From NCBI GenBank assembly GCA_022842065.1, contig JALHQH010000015.1:124001-188000 (forward strand): a stretch of 64,000 bases of DNA. The letters are read 5' to 3'. Positions within the stretch are counted from its first letter, which is position 1. Each line of letters opens with the position of its first letter. The notes under the pieces are model-generated. The model saw nothing but the letters and a program-made list of their open reading frames with translations. It made no database searches and was not told where the DNA came from. This DNA is from Caldilineaceae bacterium (GTDB lineage: Bacteria; Chloroflexota; Anaerolineae; Caldilineales; Caldilineaceae). This document shows, piece after piece, positions 54,966 through 64,000 of the stretch. A program made the translations under genes and the position numbers.

Positions 54966-57074
54966 CTAACGCCTGATGAGCGGCATGAAAAGCTGTACAT
55001 TGGCCCGCAACAAAGTAACTGGCAGTAGCCGGACATTTTGTGGTGGCTCGCCGGTGCGTGCATCGCCAATAATAATCACGTAGGCCTGTTCAAAACTACT
55101 TACCTGTTTGCTAAGGTCCACACGCAGTGACACCACCGCTGGGATCGTGCCTGCGCTTGGGTTGATCGAGAGCCACGGTACGGCATCGGTGGCAAGGGGG
55201 CCAACAATTGCTTCATTGCCGGCGGCGTCTTGCAGCACGAGGTTGCCTGCCTCATCGACGCGGGCACTTTGTACTTCACCCGCTAGCGTCGCAGCGGCGG
55301 CACTCACGGCTGGCACTGCGGCCGTCCCTGCCGTAAAGCGAATGCCATCGGTGCCAAAGATGCTAATATTACGGCTGATAATCTGGGTGACGGTGATCGG
55401 CTCTTGTGACACGTAGGTGAAGCCCACGGCGTCGGGGCGTGGCTCAATCGCCGCGGGGGTTACCTTTAGCTTAACCGTGATATAGTAAGGCTGGTTGATG
55501 ACTGATGTGTTGTCACTCGTAATGACAATCCGTGTCGTGTAATCGCCCGGTGTCAGGTTGACGGCATTCGCTGTATAGGAGATCAGGGCCGGCGTATTGC
55601 CAAACCGTGGCGAAATACTCAGCCATGTTGGTGCATTTTCCACATCGGCACGGTAGGAGATCGGATCGTTGTTGGTGGCATTGCGTAATTCAAAGGACTT
55701 GGTTGTACCTGTCGTGCCGATCTGCAACTGTTCATCAATCGAACTGATGGTGGTGCTTAGTTGCGCGCCGAGCGTAAAGCCATTTTTATCAAGATCCCCC
55801 GTGCGAATTGTGCGGCTATCCGTGAGTGCCGCGTAATCAGTCCGGGACGCATTGCGTTCGGGCTGGGTATAGACGCGGATATTATTGTCGCGCATGATGA
55901 TGATCTCGTCTTTGCCATCACCATCGACATCGCCACCGACCCCGGCTTGATAGCCGTTATCGCTGTCCAAAAATTGTTCCAGCTCGCCGGGCGTGTTGTC
56001 TTTGCTGCGTACAATCATGCGCACGGCATTGCCGCTGGAAACACTACGCAACATGACAATCGCTTCGCGATTATTATTGTTGATATCAGCCCCAAAGACA
56101 AAGCGCGGTGACGGTTGGAAGGCTTCAGTTTTATCTTCTGTAAATTTTTTATCATCTTTGTCATACTTAAAAACAAAAAAAGCTGCCAATGGTGAAGGCG
56201 CATCACGGACCCCAATTACCTCTTTGGTGCTGCCGGCGTCGTAATCAGCAATGGTCGCCGCGCGCCAGCGTCGTGACTCGCCGGTAACTTTGAGCAGCGC
56301 ATCGGAGTTGGCATCGGAGCGGTAGACACTTAGGCGCCCGGCAGTATCATCGATCAACACCATCTCTTCGGTGCCTTCATTATCAATGTTGCCAATCGCA
56401 ATTTGTTCCCAGCGCTCTGTAAAATCGCGCGTGTAATGAACGGCCCATTGCCGGCCAGTTGGTGTCGGAATCGCCGGCTTCAGCACAATCATGCGGCTGC
56501 CGCCGTTTAAATCATACGTGTAGACAATGTGGGCACCAGGCAAATTGGGATCAAATTTGCCAGTGGCAACCAATTTCGGGACCCCAGGGATGGTGGTTGT
56601 ATAGAGCGTCGCCCAGGGAATCCCCCGTGGGGTTTGGGCATCAAAGGCCCCGGACGCGACGACTGGATCCCAAACGGTCAGTTCACCTGTGCTGCCGGTG
56701 GTCTTGATCCCGATAATCTCCAGATCGCCATCGTTATTGACATCACCCAGGGCAAAACTAGACCAACCCGCGCTGGGGCTACTCCAGTCAATTTGCGGGT
56801 TCCCGCTACTTTGCATTGTATCCAAGATGCGGATGGTGCCCGTATTATCAAGGTAGACGATTTCTACATCGGGGTCCGCACTCGTTTCGGCCTGTACCAC
56901 AAGGGGTGCTGATGCGAGTGTAGGTAAAAGTAGCGCTGCAACCAAGAGGAGGGTGAACCCAGCACGCCACAGCCGGCGCACGCTGCCTCTGCTTGGCTTG
57001 ACCACCGTTGCAACATCTGTGGTCGCGACACGGCGTTGGGCGGAGGGACGGATGGATAGAAACGAACCTGGCAT
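54966..57074 (-). CDS. Secreted FG-GAP/VCBS-like beta-propeller protein
   Basis: 702 aa. A signal peptide (about 35-62) precedes repeats with Ca-binding-like loops: DVNNDGDLEIIG, NIDNEGTEEMVL, DINNNNREAIV, DVDGDGKDEIII and DLDKNG. An Ig-like/BACON-like part follows (about 460-545, VTPGD...). It ends VQLFMPLIRR, similar to the end of the DUF11 protein. An exported or surface-attached role is inferred, with no catalytic motif. Confidence 0.75.
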   Translation of the reverse strand: MPGSFLSIRPSAQRRVATTDVATVVKPSRGSVRRLWRAGFTLLLVAALLLPTLASAPLVVQAETSADPDVEIVYLDNTGTIRILDTMQSSGNPQIDWSSPSAGWSSFALGDVNNDGDLEIIGIKTTGSTGELTVWDPVVASGAFDAQTPRGIPWATLYTTTIPGVPKLVATGKFDPNLPGAHIVYTYDLNGGSRMIVLKPAIPTPTGRQWAVHYTRDFTERWEQIAIGNIDNEGTEEMVLIDDTAGRLSVYRSDANSDALLKVTGESRRWRAATIADYDAGSTKEVIGVRDAPSPLAAFFVFKYDKDDKKFTEDKTEAFQPSPRFVFGADINNNNREAIVMLRSVSSGNAVRMIVRSKDNTPGELEQFLDSDNGYQAGVGGDVDGDGKDEIIIMRDNNIRVYTQPERNASRTDYAALTDSRTIRTGDLDKNGFTLGAQLSTTISSIDEQLQIGTTGTTKSFELRNATNNDPISYRADVENAPTWLSISPRFGNTPALISYTANAVNLTPGDYTTRIVITSDNTSVINQPYYITVKLKVTPAAIEPRPDAVGFTYVSQEPITVTQIISRNISIFGTDGIRFTAGTAAVPAVSAAAATLAGEVQSARVDEAGNLVLQDAAGNEAIVGPLATDAVPWLSINPSAGTIPAVVSLRVDLSKQVSSFEQAYVIIIGDARTGEPPQNVRLLPVTLLRANVQLFMPLIRR

Positions 57075-57143
57075 AAAATCTTTGCCTTTCTTATAATTGA
57101 CTTTTGATATGCGTTTTGTTTGAAAATGGTCGCTTACTCGTTG

Positions 57144-57203
57144 TACAAATCACAAAGGTACAAATCACAAAGGTACAAATCACAAAGATACAAATCATAA
57201 CGG
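57144..57203. repeat. Four tandem 15-bp direct repeats
   Basis: 57144-57158, 57159-57173, 57174-57188 and 57189-57203; the first two are identical and the last two diverge by one to three bases. Such iteron-like arrays can bind a regulator. They lie 70 bp upstream of the FG-GAP-like gene start on the minus strand. Confidence 0.85.
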
Positions 57204-57518
57204 ATCATTTAAAAGCAACCGCAGTTTGGAGAGCATCAATTGCAAACGCACTTTACAGGGCGGTTACATTGCTCGTTGGGCTAAATCACGGTATGCTATT
57301 ATGCTGTTGATAATATTGGGTACCAGATTCAGCATAATGTTCGGCACAAAATGTTTGACACAAAGTAGCTAGACGAATTTGTGAGCGTTATTGTTGCAAT
57401 CAATGTGCTGATCTTCATTTTACATCAAAGTGTTACGGGTCAAAAGACAGCTAACCATAAGAAGAAAGACACATTGCTGTCATTTACTTTACACAAAGCT
57501 TGGCTCATGTGATTGATC

Positions 57519-57592
57519 GACGTGAAAGATAAAACGTAAAGCGTCGTGAGCAATTTCGCTTATCTGCCACGTCTCACATTTTACATTTTACT
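57519..57592. repeat. CACGT heptamer array, degenerate copy
   Basis: ACGTGAAAGATAAAACGTAAAGCG at left and CACGTCTCACATTTTACATTTTAC at right are inverted relative to each other, each shortened here in family form. It ends 26 bp before the mdh start. Confidence 0.65.
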
Positions 57593-57618
57593 TTATCAGG
57601 ATTTAATAGGAGGTTATC

Positions 57619-58602
57619 ATGAAAACACCCATTCGTGTCGCCGTCACCGGCGCAGCAGGTAATATCGGTTATGCATTGGTCTTTCGCATTGCCAATGGCG
57701 ATCTCTTTGGGCCCGATCAACCGGTGATTCTACATATGTTGGAAATCACGCCCGCGCTGCCGACGCTAAACGGGGTGGCTATGGAGTTAGATGACTGTGC
57801 TTTTCCGTTGTTGACTGACATGGTGCTAAGTGATGATGCCAATACGGCGTTCAAAGGCATCAACTGGGCCTTGTTGGTGGGCGCCCGCCCGCGCAGCAAG
57901 GGCATGGAGCGCAAGGATCTACTCGGCGCAAATGCCGCCATTTTCTCGGTACAGGGCAAGGCGATTAATGCCAACGCCGCGGCCGATGTGCGCGTCCTGG
58001 TCGTGGGCAATCCGGCCAATACCAACTGCTTGATTGCGAAGAGTAATGCGCCCGATGTGCCTGCCGAGCGCTTTACGGCAATGACGCGCCTGGATCACAA
58101 TCGCGCTGTCACCCAACTGGCCCAGAAGGCTGGGGTTGCCAATACCGATGTGCAGAAGGTAACCATCTGGGGCAACCATAGCGCGACTCAATATCCCGAT
58201 GCCTTCCATGCTGAGATCAAGGGGCAGCCGGCGGCGCAGGTGATCGGCGATGATGCGTGGATCAAAGAGACCTTTGTGCCGGCGGTGCAGAAGCGCGGTG
58301 CGGCGGTGATTGAAGCCCGTGGTGCCAGCAGCGCGGCCAGTGCCGCCAATGCGGCGATCAACCATGTGCAAACCTGGTATCAGGGGACAGCGGCCGGCAA
58401 CTGGACCAGCATGGGGATCCCCAGCACGGGCGCTTATGGTTCGCCAGCCGGGGTAATCTTCAGCTACCCGGTTACGGTCAGCAACGGCCAGATCACCGTA
58501 GTCGAAGGGCTAACGCTGAGTGACTATGACCAGCAGATGATTGCCAATACCGCGACCGAATTGCAGGAAGAACGCGCGGCGGTCGAAGAGATGCTGGGAT
58601 GA
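57619..58602 (+). CDS. mdh: Malate dehydrogenase
   Basis: 327 aa. NAD-binding [25 protein letters not shown] (substrate Arg), [10 protein letters not shown] and the catalytic His in [12 protein letters not shown] are intact. This is the cytosolic/bacterial dimeric malate dehydrogenase type, closing the TCA cycle alongside SdhCAB. AGGAGG sits six nt before ATG 57619. Confidence 0.95.
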   Translation: MKTPIRVAVTGAAGNIGYALVFRIANGDLFGPDQPVILHMLEITPALPTLNGVAMELDDCAFPLLTDMVLSDDANTAFKGINWALLVGARPRSKGMERKDLLGANAAIFSVQGKAINANAAADVRVLVVGNPANTNCLIAKSNAPDVPAERFTAMTRLDHNRAVTQLAQKAGVANTDVQKVTIWGNHSATQYPDAFHAEIKGQPAAQVIGDDAWIKETFVPAVQKRGAAVIEARGASSAASAANAAINHVQTWYQGTAAGNWTSMGIPSTGAYGSPAGVIFSYPVTVSNGQITVVEGLTLSDYDQQMIANTATELQEERAAVEEMLG

Positions 58603-58608
58603 GTTGGT

Positions 58609-58678
58609 AGGGTTGCAAAGGGGCAAGGGTGCAGCGTTGCAGCGTGTAAACCTTACCACTCTGCCTCTTTGCAACCCT
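58609..58678. terminator. Hairpin between convergent mdh and ppk1
   Basis: 58609-58625 pairs with 58662-58678 with one mismatch (AGGGTTGCAAAG). The loop is 36 nt. It probably terminates both genes; T-tracts are short. Confidence 0.6.
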
Positions 58679-58684
58679 GCCCCT

Positions 58685-61036
58685 TCACAATAACCCTGTT
58701 GAACTGCTCTCGGTTGGCACTTGCATGGCATGGGTGCGCGCTTGTTGCATCAACGCGACCTGTAGCCCCAAAACGAGCGGTGAATCAGCGGCTTCGTCGT
58801 GGGGATAGCGCCGTTGATAGCGTCCATCCGGGAGCATCTCCCACCCTTGGCGGTGGTCGAGGAGTGAGAGCTGCAAAATGTGGTCGATCTGCTCTTTAAG
58901 GCGCTGATCTTCGATGGGCGTAATCGCTTCCACCCGGCTGGTCAGGTTGCGCTGCATCCAATCGGCGCTACCGATAAAATATTCGCTGTTGCCATTATTC
59001 GCGAAATAGAAGATGCGTGAATGCTCCAGGAAGCGCCCGATAATGCTGATCACCCGGATATTTTCGCTGATGCCGGGCAGCCCTGGGCGCACGCGACAGT
59101 TGCCGCGAATAATCAGATCAATGCTGACGCCGGCCTGGCTGGCCTCGTAGAGTTTGCGGACAATGGGCGGATCCTCTAGCCCATTCATCTTGGCGATAAT
59201 GCGCCCTGCTTTCCCCTGCAGGGCAAAACCGATCTCCCGGTCAATCATCTCAATAAATTTTTGCCGCATATTGACCGGTGCCACCAGCAGCTTGCGATAT
59301 TCGGTTTGGCGACTGTAGCCGGTGAGAAAATTAAAAAGATCCATCAGGTCCGCGGCTAACTCCGGATCGCAACTGAAGAGCCCCAAGTCAGTGTAGAGGG
59401 TAGCCGTTTTGGCATTGTAGTTGCCGGTGCCAATATGGTAGTAGGCGCGTAAGCCATCATCTTCTTCCCGGATCACCAGGGAAAGTTTGGTGTGGGTTTT
59501 GAGGCCAACCAGCCCATAGGCAACATGACAGCCGGCATTTTCCAACATGCGCGCCCATTCAATATTTTGCGCTTCGTCAAAGCGGGCCTTCACCTCGACC
59601 AACACCGCCACCTGTTTGCCCTGCTCGGCGGCATGGATGAGCGCTCGAATAATCGGTGAGTTGGCGCTGGTGCGGTACAGCGTTTGTTTAATCGCCAGGA
59701 CGTGGGGATCACGGGCCGCGGCCTCGACAAATTGCTGGGTGCTAGCAGCAAAACTGTGGTAGGGATGGTGTACCAAGAGATCACCTTGGCGGATCAGGGA
59801 GAAGATCTCGGCCGGCCGGGTCTTGTTGTCCAGCCCGGCAAACCGAATCGGGGTATGGGGGACCCACGGCTCGAATTTCAGATGCGGCATGTTAACATCC
59901 GCCAGCGCAAAGAGATCATCAAGACGCAACAGGCCGCGAATGGGATAAACATCAATGGGCTCCAAGCGCAGTTCATTGCGCAGGATCGCCTGCATATTTT
60001 CCGGCATATTGTCGGCCACTTCCAGCCGCACCACCGGTGCAAAGCGCCGCTCACGCAGCTCTTCATTGATCATATCCAGCAGATCTTCCGCCTCATCCTC
60101 GTTACGTTCCACATCAGCATTGCGCGTCACCCGAAACGGGTGGGCCGCGATAATCTCCATGCCTTTAAAGAGCGTGTGCAGGTTATGGAGCATCACTTGT
60201 TCCAGGGGCACAAAGTGGTAAGGCGTTTCCAGCGGCACCCAGCGCGGACGGTTGGCCGGCACTTTGACGCGTACAAAATAGGTCTCATCATTGCCGGGAT
60301 CATAGAGAAAAACGCCAATGCTCAGGCTCAGGTTGCTGATCAGGGGGAAAGGATGGCCCGGATCAACGGCCAGGGGCGTGAGGATGGGATAGACCTCGCG
60401 TTGATAATATTCTTGTAAGTGGGCTTTTTGCTGCTCGTTGAGCGTACTGTAATCCAAAATCTGCACATTGTGCTCGCTGAGGGTGGGCAAAATTTCTTCG
60501 TATAGGCAAACGCTCTGCGCATCTAACATGGGGCGCACTGCTTTGGCAATAAAGCGCAACTGTAGATCGGGCGTCCAGCCTTGCAGGGTCAGATTGGCAA
60601 TGCCGGCGGCCTGTTGCCGCTTGAGGCCACCCACACGCTTGCGAAAGAATTCATCCAGATTGCTGGCTGTAATCGCAATAAATTTTAGGCGTTCCAGCAG
60701 AGGAGTACGGGCATCAAGCGCTTCGGCCAGCACACGCCAGTTAAAATCGAGCCAACTCAACTCCCGGTTATAGACTTGCTCCGAGGTGCTTAACTCATCC
60801 AGCGATAAGGTACTGAGATCCATGGGCGGTTGATAGGCCCGCTCCGTTGGTTGAATGACTGGCGGTTGGTTCAGCAGTGGGGCCGGCTGGCTGGTTACAG
60901 CGTCAGACCCCGGGTTAGACACATAGTCGGATCCATTGTCGGCTGCGGAGACGGCTGTGCTGCCATTCGTGGTGGCGTGGATGGCTTTTTCTTTCGCTGC
61001 CAGTTTTTGTGCAGAGGTTTTACGGTTGGCGGACAT
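58685..61036 (-). CDS. ppk1: Polyphosphate kinase 1
   Basis: 783 aa, longer than the usual near 700 because of an N-terminal Ala/Ser/Pro-rich extension (1-80). PPK1 N, H and C domains follow: [12 protein letters not shown], and the catalytic His in [11 protein letters not shown], with GTGNYN and [10 protein letters not shown] in the C part. It makes polyphosphate from ATP reversibly. GAGGAG precedes ATG 61036. It is convergent with mdh. Confidence 0.93.
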   Translation of the reverse strand: MSANRKTSAQKLAAKEKAIHATTNGSTAVSAADNGSDYVSNPGSDAVTSQPAPLLNQPPVIQPTERAYQPPMDLSTLSLDELSTSEQVYNRELSWLDFNWRVLAEALDARTPLLERLKFIAITASNLDEFFRKRVGGLKRQQAAGIANLTLQGWTPDLQLRFIAKAVRPMLDAQSVCLYEEILPTLSEHNVQILDYSTLNEQQKAHLQEYYQREVYPILTPLAVDPGHPFPLISNLSLSIGVFLYDPGNDETYFVRVKVPANRPRWVPLETPYHFVPLEQVMLHNLHTLFKGMEIIAAHPFRVTRNADVERNEDEAEDLLDMINEELRERRFAPVVRLEVADNMPENMQAILRNELRLEPIDVYPIRGLLRLDDLFALADVNMPHLKFEPWVPHTPIRFAGLDNKTRPAEIFSLIRQGDLLVHHPYHSFAASTQQFVEAAARDPHVLAIKQTLYRTSANSPIIRALIHAAEQGKQVAVLVEVKARFDEAQNIEWARMLENAGCHVAYGLVGLKTHTKLSLVIREEDDGLRAYYHIGTGNYNAKTATLYTDLGLFSCDPELAADLMDLFNFLTGYSRQTEYRKLLVAPVNMRQKFIEMIDREIGFALQGKAGRIIAKMNGLEDPPIVRKLYEASQAGVSIDLIIRGNCRVRPGLPGISENIRVISIIGRFLEHSRIFYFANNGNSEYFIGSADWMQRNLTSRVEAITPIEDQRLKEQIDHILQLSLLDHRQGWEMLPDGRYQRRYPHDEAADSPLVLGLQVALMQQARTHAMQVPTESSSTGLL

Positions 61037-61381
61037 AAGGGCTCCTCACGATGTGACCGGACAAAGTGTCATGGGGCGGTTGCTTTCTGCATTTTAGGGG
61101 GAAAAGGCGTCTTTGTCGAATCTCACATATGCGCGCCTGATAGCTTGCCCCAATGAAAAAGTGCAAGTACACTTACCCTTGGTAAACTTACGCAGCTTGC
61201 CCCGAAGCCGTAATTTGTTCCAAATGGTTAGGTTGATTCACTGCCACAGCGCTGCTGGTGCTGGGGCAAATGATAATAGGCGTTATAAAGTGCTCTCTGG
61301 CTTCGACATGCTCAGCCGCCGAGCGCTGCGTAACGCCTAAATAAAATAGAGGCGGGGATGAAGCAATGAAATGGAGTTGGC

Positions 61382-62419
61382 ATGAGTGAAATTTTAAGTA
61401 TGTTGACAATCTTTGCGCCGTTGTTTTTGATCATTGGGCTGGCTAACGTTGCCGAACGACAACGGGCGCATGGGGAAGCGTACCGTGGCTTAGCGGTTAC
61501 CAGCTATGTCCTGTTGGCCTTTCTCTATGTGGCCGCGATTCTGATCGGCCTGGCGTTACATGGCGCGAGTATCGTGGCGACCACCCAACCCCAACTCTTT
61601 GAAGAAATTCAATTGGGGATGCCGATGGATTCGCTTGCCCTGTTGGGCTTAGGCTTGTGGCTACCAGCCTTGATCGGGATCATCTTGCTATTACCCCCCG
61701 TCCGCCGTTTGGCGGCACGTTTGATTCCGATTGATGCGGCCAATCCGGTTCATGGCATTGCCTTGGCCTTTTCGGTCTTGGTGGCGGTCAATCTACTGTT
61801 TACACTTGGCATTGGGCTAAGCAATCTGGCCGATGTGCTGGCCGAGCAGGAAGCCGCGGGTATCACCAGCAATACGATGCTCAGCTTGTGGGTGCAACAG
61901 ATCTTCACGGCCCTGCTGGGGATGATTGGGGTCGGCTGGCTGATCCGCCGTGGCACCCGGGCCACCCTGGAACGTTTGGGCATTGTAGTGCCTTCCTTTG
62001 GTCAGCTCTTGTTTGGCCTTTTGTTGGGCCTGGGCCTGGTCCCCGTCATTATGGCGATTGAGTGGCTGACTTCCTACCTTGAAGTCGGCATCGATCCTAG
62101 CGTGGCAAAGTTGACTGAACAACTGCTTGGCCCACTGTTTGATACGCCATTCGGGATTGTCACCATCGGCCTTGCCGCGGCATTGGGGGAAGAGACCATT
62201 TTCCGTGGGGCCATGCAGCCGCGTTTTGGGCTGCTCTTCACCGCATTGCTCTTTGCCTTGGTCCATAGCAACTATGGTTTGACCCTTTCAACATTAATTG
62301 TCTTTCTGCTGGGGCTGGTTTTGGGGATGGTGCGCATCCGCGCTAACACGACGACGGCAATGGTTACCCATGCCGTCTACAATATGTCATTGGCACTGCT
62401 CGCCTATTTGGGCATATAA
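61382..62419 (+). CDS. CPBP-family intramembrane metalloprotease
   Basis: 345 aa with about eight hydrophobic helices. EETIFRGAMQPRFG, FALVHSNYG and THAVYNM are the three CAAX-protease/bacteriocin-processing motifs (EExxxR, FxxxH, HxxxN/B). It could process membrane or peptide substrates. A GGAG lies nearby upstream of ATG 61382. Its substrate is unknown. Confidence 0.85.
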   Translation: MSEILSMLTIFAPLFLIIGLANVAERQRAHGEAYRGLAVTSYVLLAFLYVAAILIGLALHGASIVATTQPQLFEEIQLGMPMDSLALLGLGLWLPALIGIILLLPPVRRLAARLIPIDAANPVHGIALAFSVLVAVNLLFTLGIGLSNLADVLAEQEAAGITSNTMLSLWVQQIFTALLGMIGVGWLIRRGTRATLERLGIVVPSFGQLLFGLLLGLGLVPVIMAIEWLTSYLEVGIDPSVAKLTEQLLGPLFDTPFGIVTIGLAAALGEETIFRGAMQPRFGLLFTALLFALVHSNYGLTLSTLIVFLLGLVLGMVRIRANTTTAMVTHAVYNMSLALLAYLGI

Positions 62420-62589
62420 TACCAGTTAATGATTAATGGATAATGGCGTCATGGCTAACCGTGGCCCCTGCTCAGTGCTTACCTGTTACCCGGCCGCCAT
62501 TATCCACACGGCTTCTACCTGCTTTGTGTGACTAGATCGATAGCACCCCACCCTGCGCAAGGATAGTCTGATCTATACACAAGCTAACA

Positions 62590-62629
62590 ATAACAATCAC
62601 CGCGCCGGCTTGGCCGCGGTGATTGTTAT
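62590..62629. repeat. Perfect 15-bp hairpin in the leader of the MFS gene
   Basis: 62590-62604 pairs exactly with 62615-62629 (ATAACAATCACCGCG) across a 10-nt loop. It ends 22 bp before the MFS start; no T-tract, so it may be a leader structure or the end of the CPBP transcript. Confidence 0.6.
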
Positions 62630-62651
62630 GTGAAGAAGAAGGAAATCTGAC

Positions 62652-63887
62652 ATGCTACCCCAATGGCGCCGAAATCTATACATTCTGTTTGGTGTACAGT
62701 TATTGACCACCGCTGGTTTTAGCCTGATTTTCCCCTTTCTGCCGCTCTATATCAAGGAAGTAGGGGTGGCAACGCGCGGTAGTCTAGAATTTTGGGCGGG
62801 AATGGTCTTTTCCATGCAGGCGTTGACCATGATGATCAGCTCACCGTTTTGGGGCGTGATCGCTGATCGCCACGGGCGCAAACCGATGCTTTTGCGCGCC
62901 ACCCTGGGGGGCGCGGTCTTGGTCACCCTGATGGGTTTTGTGCAGAATGCGGAGCAACTGGTGATCTTGCGCGCCATTCAAGGCGCGGTAACGGGGGTAA
63001 TCTCCTCGGTTAACGCCCTTGCCACCGCCACCACCCCGCCGGAAAAGAGCGGCAGTGCGCTTGGCCTGCTCATGTTGGGCCGTTGGGGCGGCATTGCCTT
63101 GGGGCCAGTCGTCGGTGGCATCTTGGGGGATGCCTTTGGCTATCGCGAGAGTTTCTGGATTACCGGCCTCATGCTGGGCCTCGCCGGCCTCACCGTCTGG
63201 TTCTGGGTCCACGAAGAGTTTACCCCGGTCGCCAAAAGCAAACAGATCGGCATGATCGCCAGCTATCGCCAACTGCTCACCATGCCCGGCATGATCCCGC
63301 TCTATCTGCTTGCCTTCCTACGCAGCCTCGGCCAGATGATGATCTACCCCGTTGCCTCGCTGTTTATGATCCAACTGCTGCAGACCGAAACCGGCGCCGC
63401 CACCGCGACGGGCCTGATGATCGGTGCGGTTGGCGCGGCCAGCGCGGTCAGCGGCGTCTACCTTGGCCAGTTGGGTGACAAGATCGGCCATCAGAAGATC
63501 CTGATTGGCTCTGCCATAGCCGCCGTGCTCTTCTATCTGCCGCAACCCTTTGTCACCACGCCCTGGCAACTGATTCTCCTACAAGGGCTGACCGGCCTCG
63601 CCGCCGGTGGACTGCTCTCGCCCATGGCCGCCCTCATGAACCTCTGGACACCGCCCGGCACGCAGGGCGCCACCTACGCCCTCGACAACAGCGTCGTCGC
63701 CGCCGGCCGCTCCATCGCCCCCATGATCGCGGCGGGGGTGGCGGTCTGGTGGGGCGTGCGCGGGGTCTTTGGGGTCACCGCACTGGTTTATGGGGTGATC
63801 CTGGGGCTGGTAATCTGGATGGCGCAGGGGGTGAAGGCCAGGCAGGCACAGCTTGCGGGGGACGCGCAGGCTGTGGTGGGGGATTGA
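62652..63887 (+). CDS. MFS transporter (multidrug-efflux type)
   Basis: 411 aa, about 12 membrane helices. The loop 2-3 motif [13 protein letters not shown] is the MFS A-motif, with a degenerate copy later ([15 protein letters not shown]). It resembles drug efflux permeases of the DHA1 group. AAGGA precedes ATG 62652. The substrate cannot be told. Confidence 0.88.
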   Translation: MLPQWRRNLYILFGVQLLTTAGFSLIFPFLPLYIKEVGVATRGSLEFWAGMVFSMQALTMMISSPFWGVIADRHGRKPMLLRATLGGAVLVTLMGFVQNAEQLVILRAIQGAVTGVISSVNALATATTPPEKSGSALGLLMLGRWGGIALGPVVGGILGDAFGYRESFWITGLMLGLAGLTVWFWVHEEFTPVAKSKQIGMIASYRQLLTMPGMIPLYLLAFLRSLGQMMIYPVASLFMIQLLQTETGAATATGLMIGAVGAASAVSGVYLGQLGDKIGHQKILIGSAIAAVLFYLPQPFVTTPWQLILLQGLTGLAAGGLLSPMAALMNLWTPPGTQGATYALDNSVVAAGRSIAPMIAAGVAVWWGVRGVFGVTALVYGVILGLVIWMAQGVKARQAQLAGDAQAVVGD

Positions 63888-63916
63888 AACTAAATTATAA
63901 ATGCCTTATAATTCGC

Positions 63917-64000
63917 TTACTTCACTCGTTTCAACACCCCTAAATCCGCGCTCGACAGCGTCTCGACCGGCGCAGGGGTTGGTTGTGCAACGGCCGGCTT
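63917..64000 (-). CDS. 3' end of a minus-strand ORF (partial)
   Basis: The minus strand has an open frame from the window edge to a TAA at 63917-63919, giving 27 residues that end LGVLKRVK, with a Pro/Thr/Ala-rich start (AVAQPTPAPVE). The composition fits other secreted or linker regions here. It is convergent with the MFS gene (30-bp gap). Only the tail is visible, so function is unknown. Confidence 0.4.
   Translation of the reverse strand, partial: KPAVAQPTPAPVETLSSADLGVLKRVK

Larger units (their letters stand above)
57075..57618. other. Divergent intergenic region with direct repeats
   Basis: Four 15-bp units (TACAAATCACAAAGG and variants) span 57144-57203. A fifth locus of the CACGT heptamer family lies at 57519-57592. 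The gap must hold promoters for both flanking genes. No ORF is supported. Confidence 0.55.

Overview
The window reads as a chromosome segment of a Chloroflexota bacterium (Anaerolineae/Caldilineae-like; inferred from gene content and style, not from a marker gene). Indications are the b558-type succinate dehydrogenase, a fused rhamnulose-1-phosphate aldolase/lactaldehyde dehydrogenase next to lutABC, secreted Thr/Pro-rich proteins with SH3, LysM, DUF11 and LTD domains, and intergenic regions full of short tandem and inverted repeats. There is no transposase, phage gene, CRISPR array or plasmid gene. The code is standard; TGA is the normal stop.

Layout. 1-4.6 kb: tRNA-Gln, a secreted nuclease-like protein, a frameshifted NERD/UvrD-like helicase. 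4.6-13.6 kb: a 64-aa protein, an SDR, a GH13 enzyme, sdhCAB, and a MerB-family (organomercurial lyase) gene with an in-frame TGA at the catalytic cysteine. 13.6-18.9 kb (minus): lutA-lutB-lutC-rhaEW, which together would take rhamnulose-1-phosphate through lactaldehyde and L-lactate to pyruvate. 19-26.4 kb: polysaccharide deacetylase, HExxH protein, adenosine deaminase, lspA-rluD, a nitrilase-like protein lacking its nucleophile, and a DUF402 protein. 26.6-31.4 kb: histidine genes hisH, hisA (fused to a Nudix domain), hisF, hisI, hisE. 31.4-35.5 kb (minus): a heterodimeric ABC exporter preceded by a self-contained 29-codon gene. 35.7-47.3 kb: a DUF11 surface protein, M32 carboxypeptidase, an S1-domain protein, a pteridine-reductase-like SDR, dGTPase, an acidic membrane protein, manC, dprA. 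47.6-50.5 kb (minus): ffh-rpsP-khpA-rimM. 50.9-57.1 kb (minus): ECF sigma factor with a LysM-bearing membrane partner, a CDP-alcohol phosphatidyltransferase, an FG-GAP-like secreted protein. 57.6-64 kb: malate dehydrogenase, polyphosphate kinase, a CPBP protease, an MFS transporter, and the 3' end of a further minus-strand ORF.

The main discovery candidate is the MerB homologue at 12661-13377. Its reading frame continues past TGA (13129-13131) for 81 more family-like codons. The TGA sits where E. coli MerB has catalytic Cys159, and 19 nt downstream lies a five-bp hairpin with a GGTC loop, like the loop of the E. coli fdhF SECIS. This makes it a candidate selenocysteine-containing organomercurial lyase. 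No Sec machinery is present in the window, so the call depends on the rest of the genome.

Other points of interest are the HisA-Nudix fusion, the promoter-SD-29-codon-ORF-terminator unit upstream of the ABC exporter, heptanucleotide repeat arrays at five intergenic loci, long perfect intergenic palindromes (up to 70 bp), a 128-bp structured element before hisA, and a shared C-terminal LPLI/MPLI motif on two secreted proteins.
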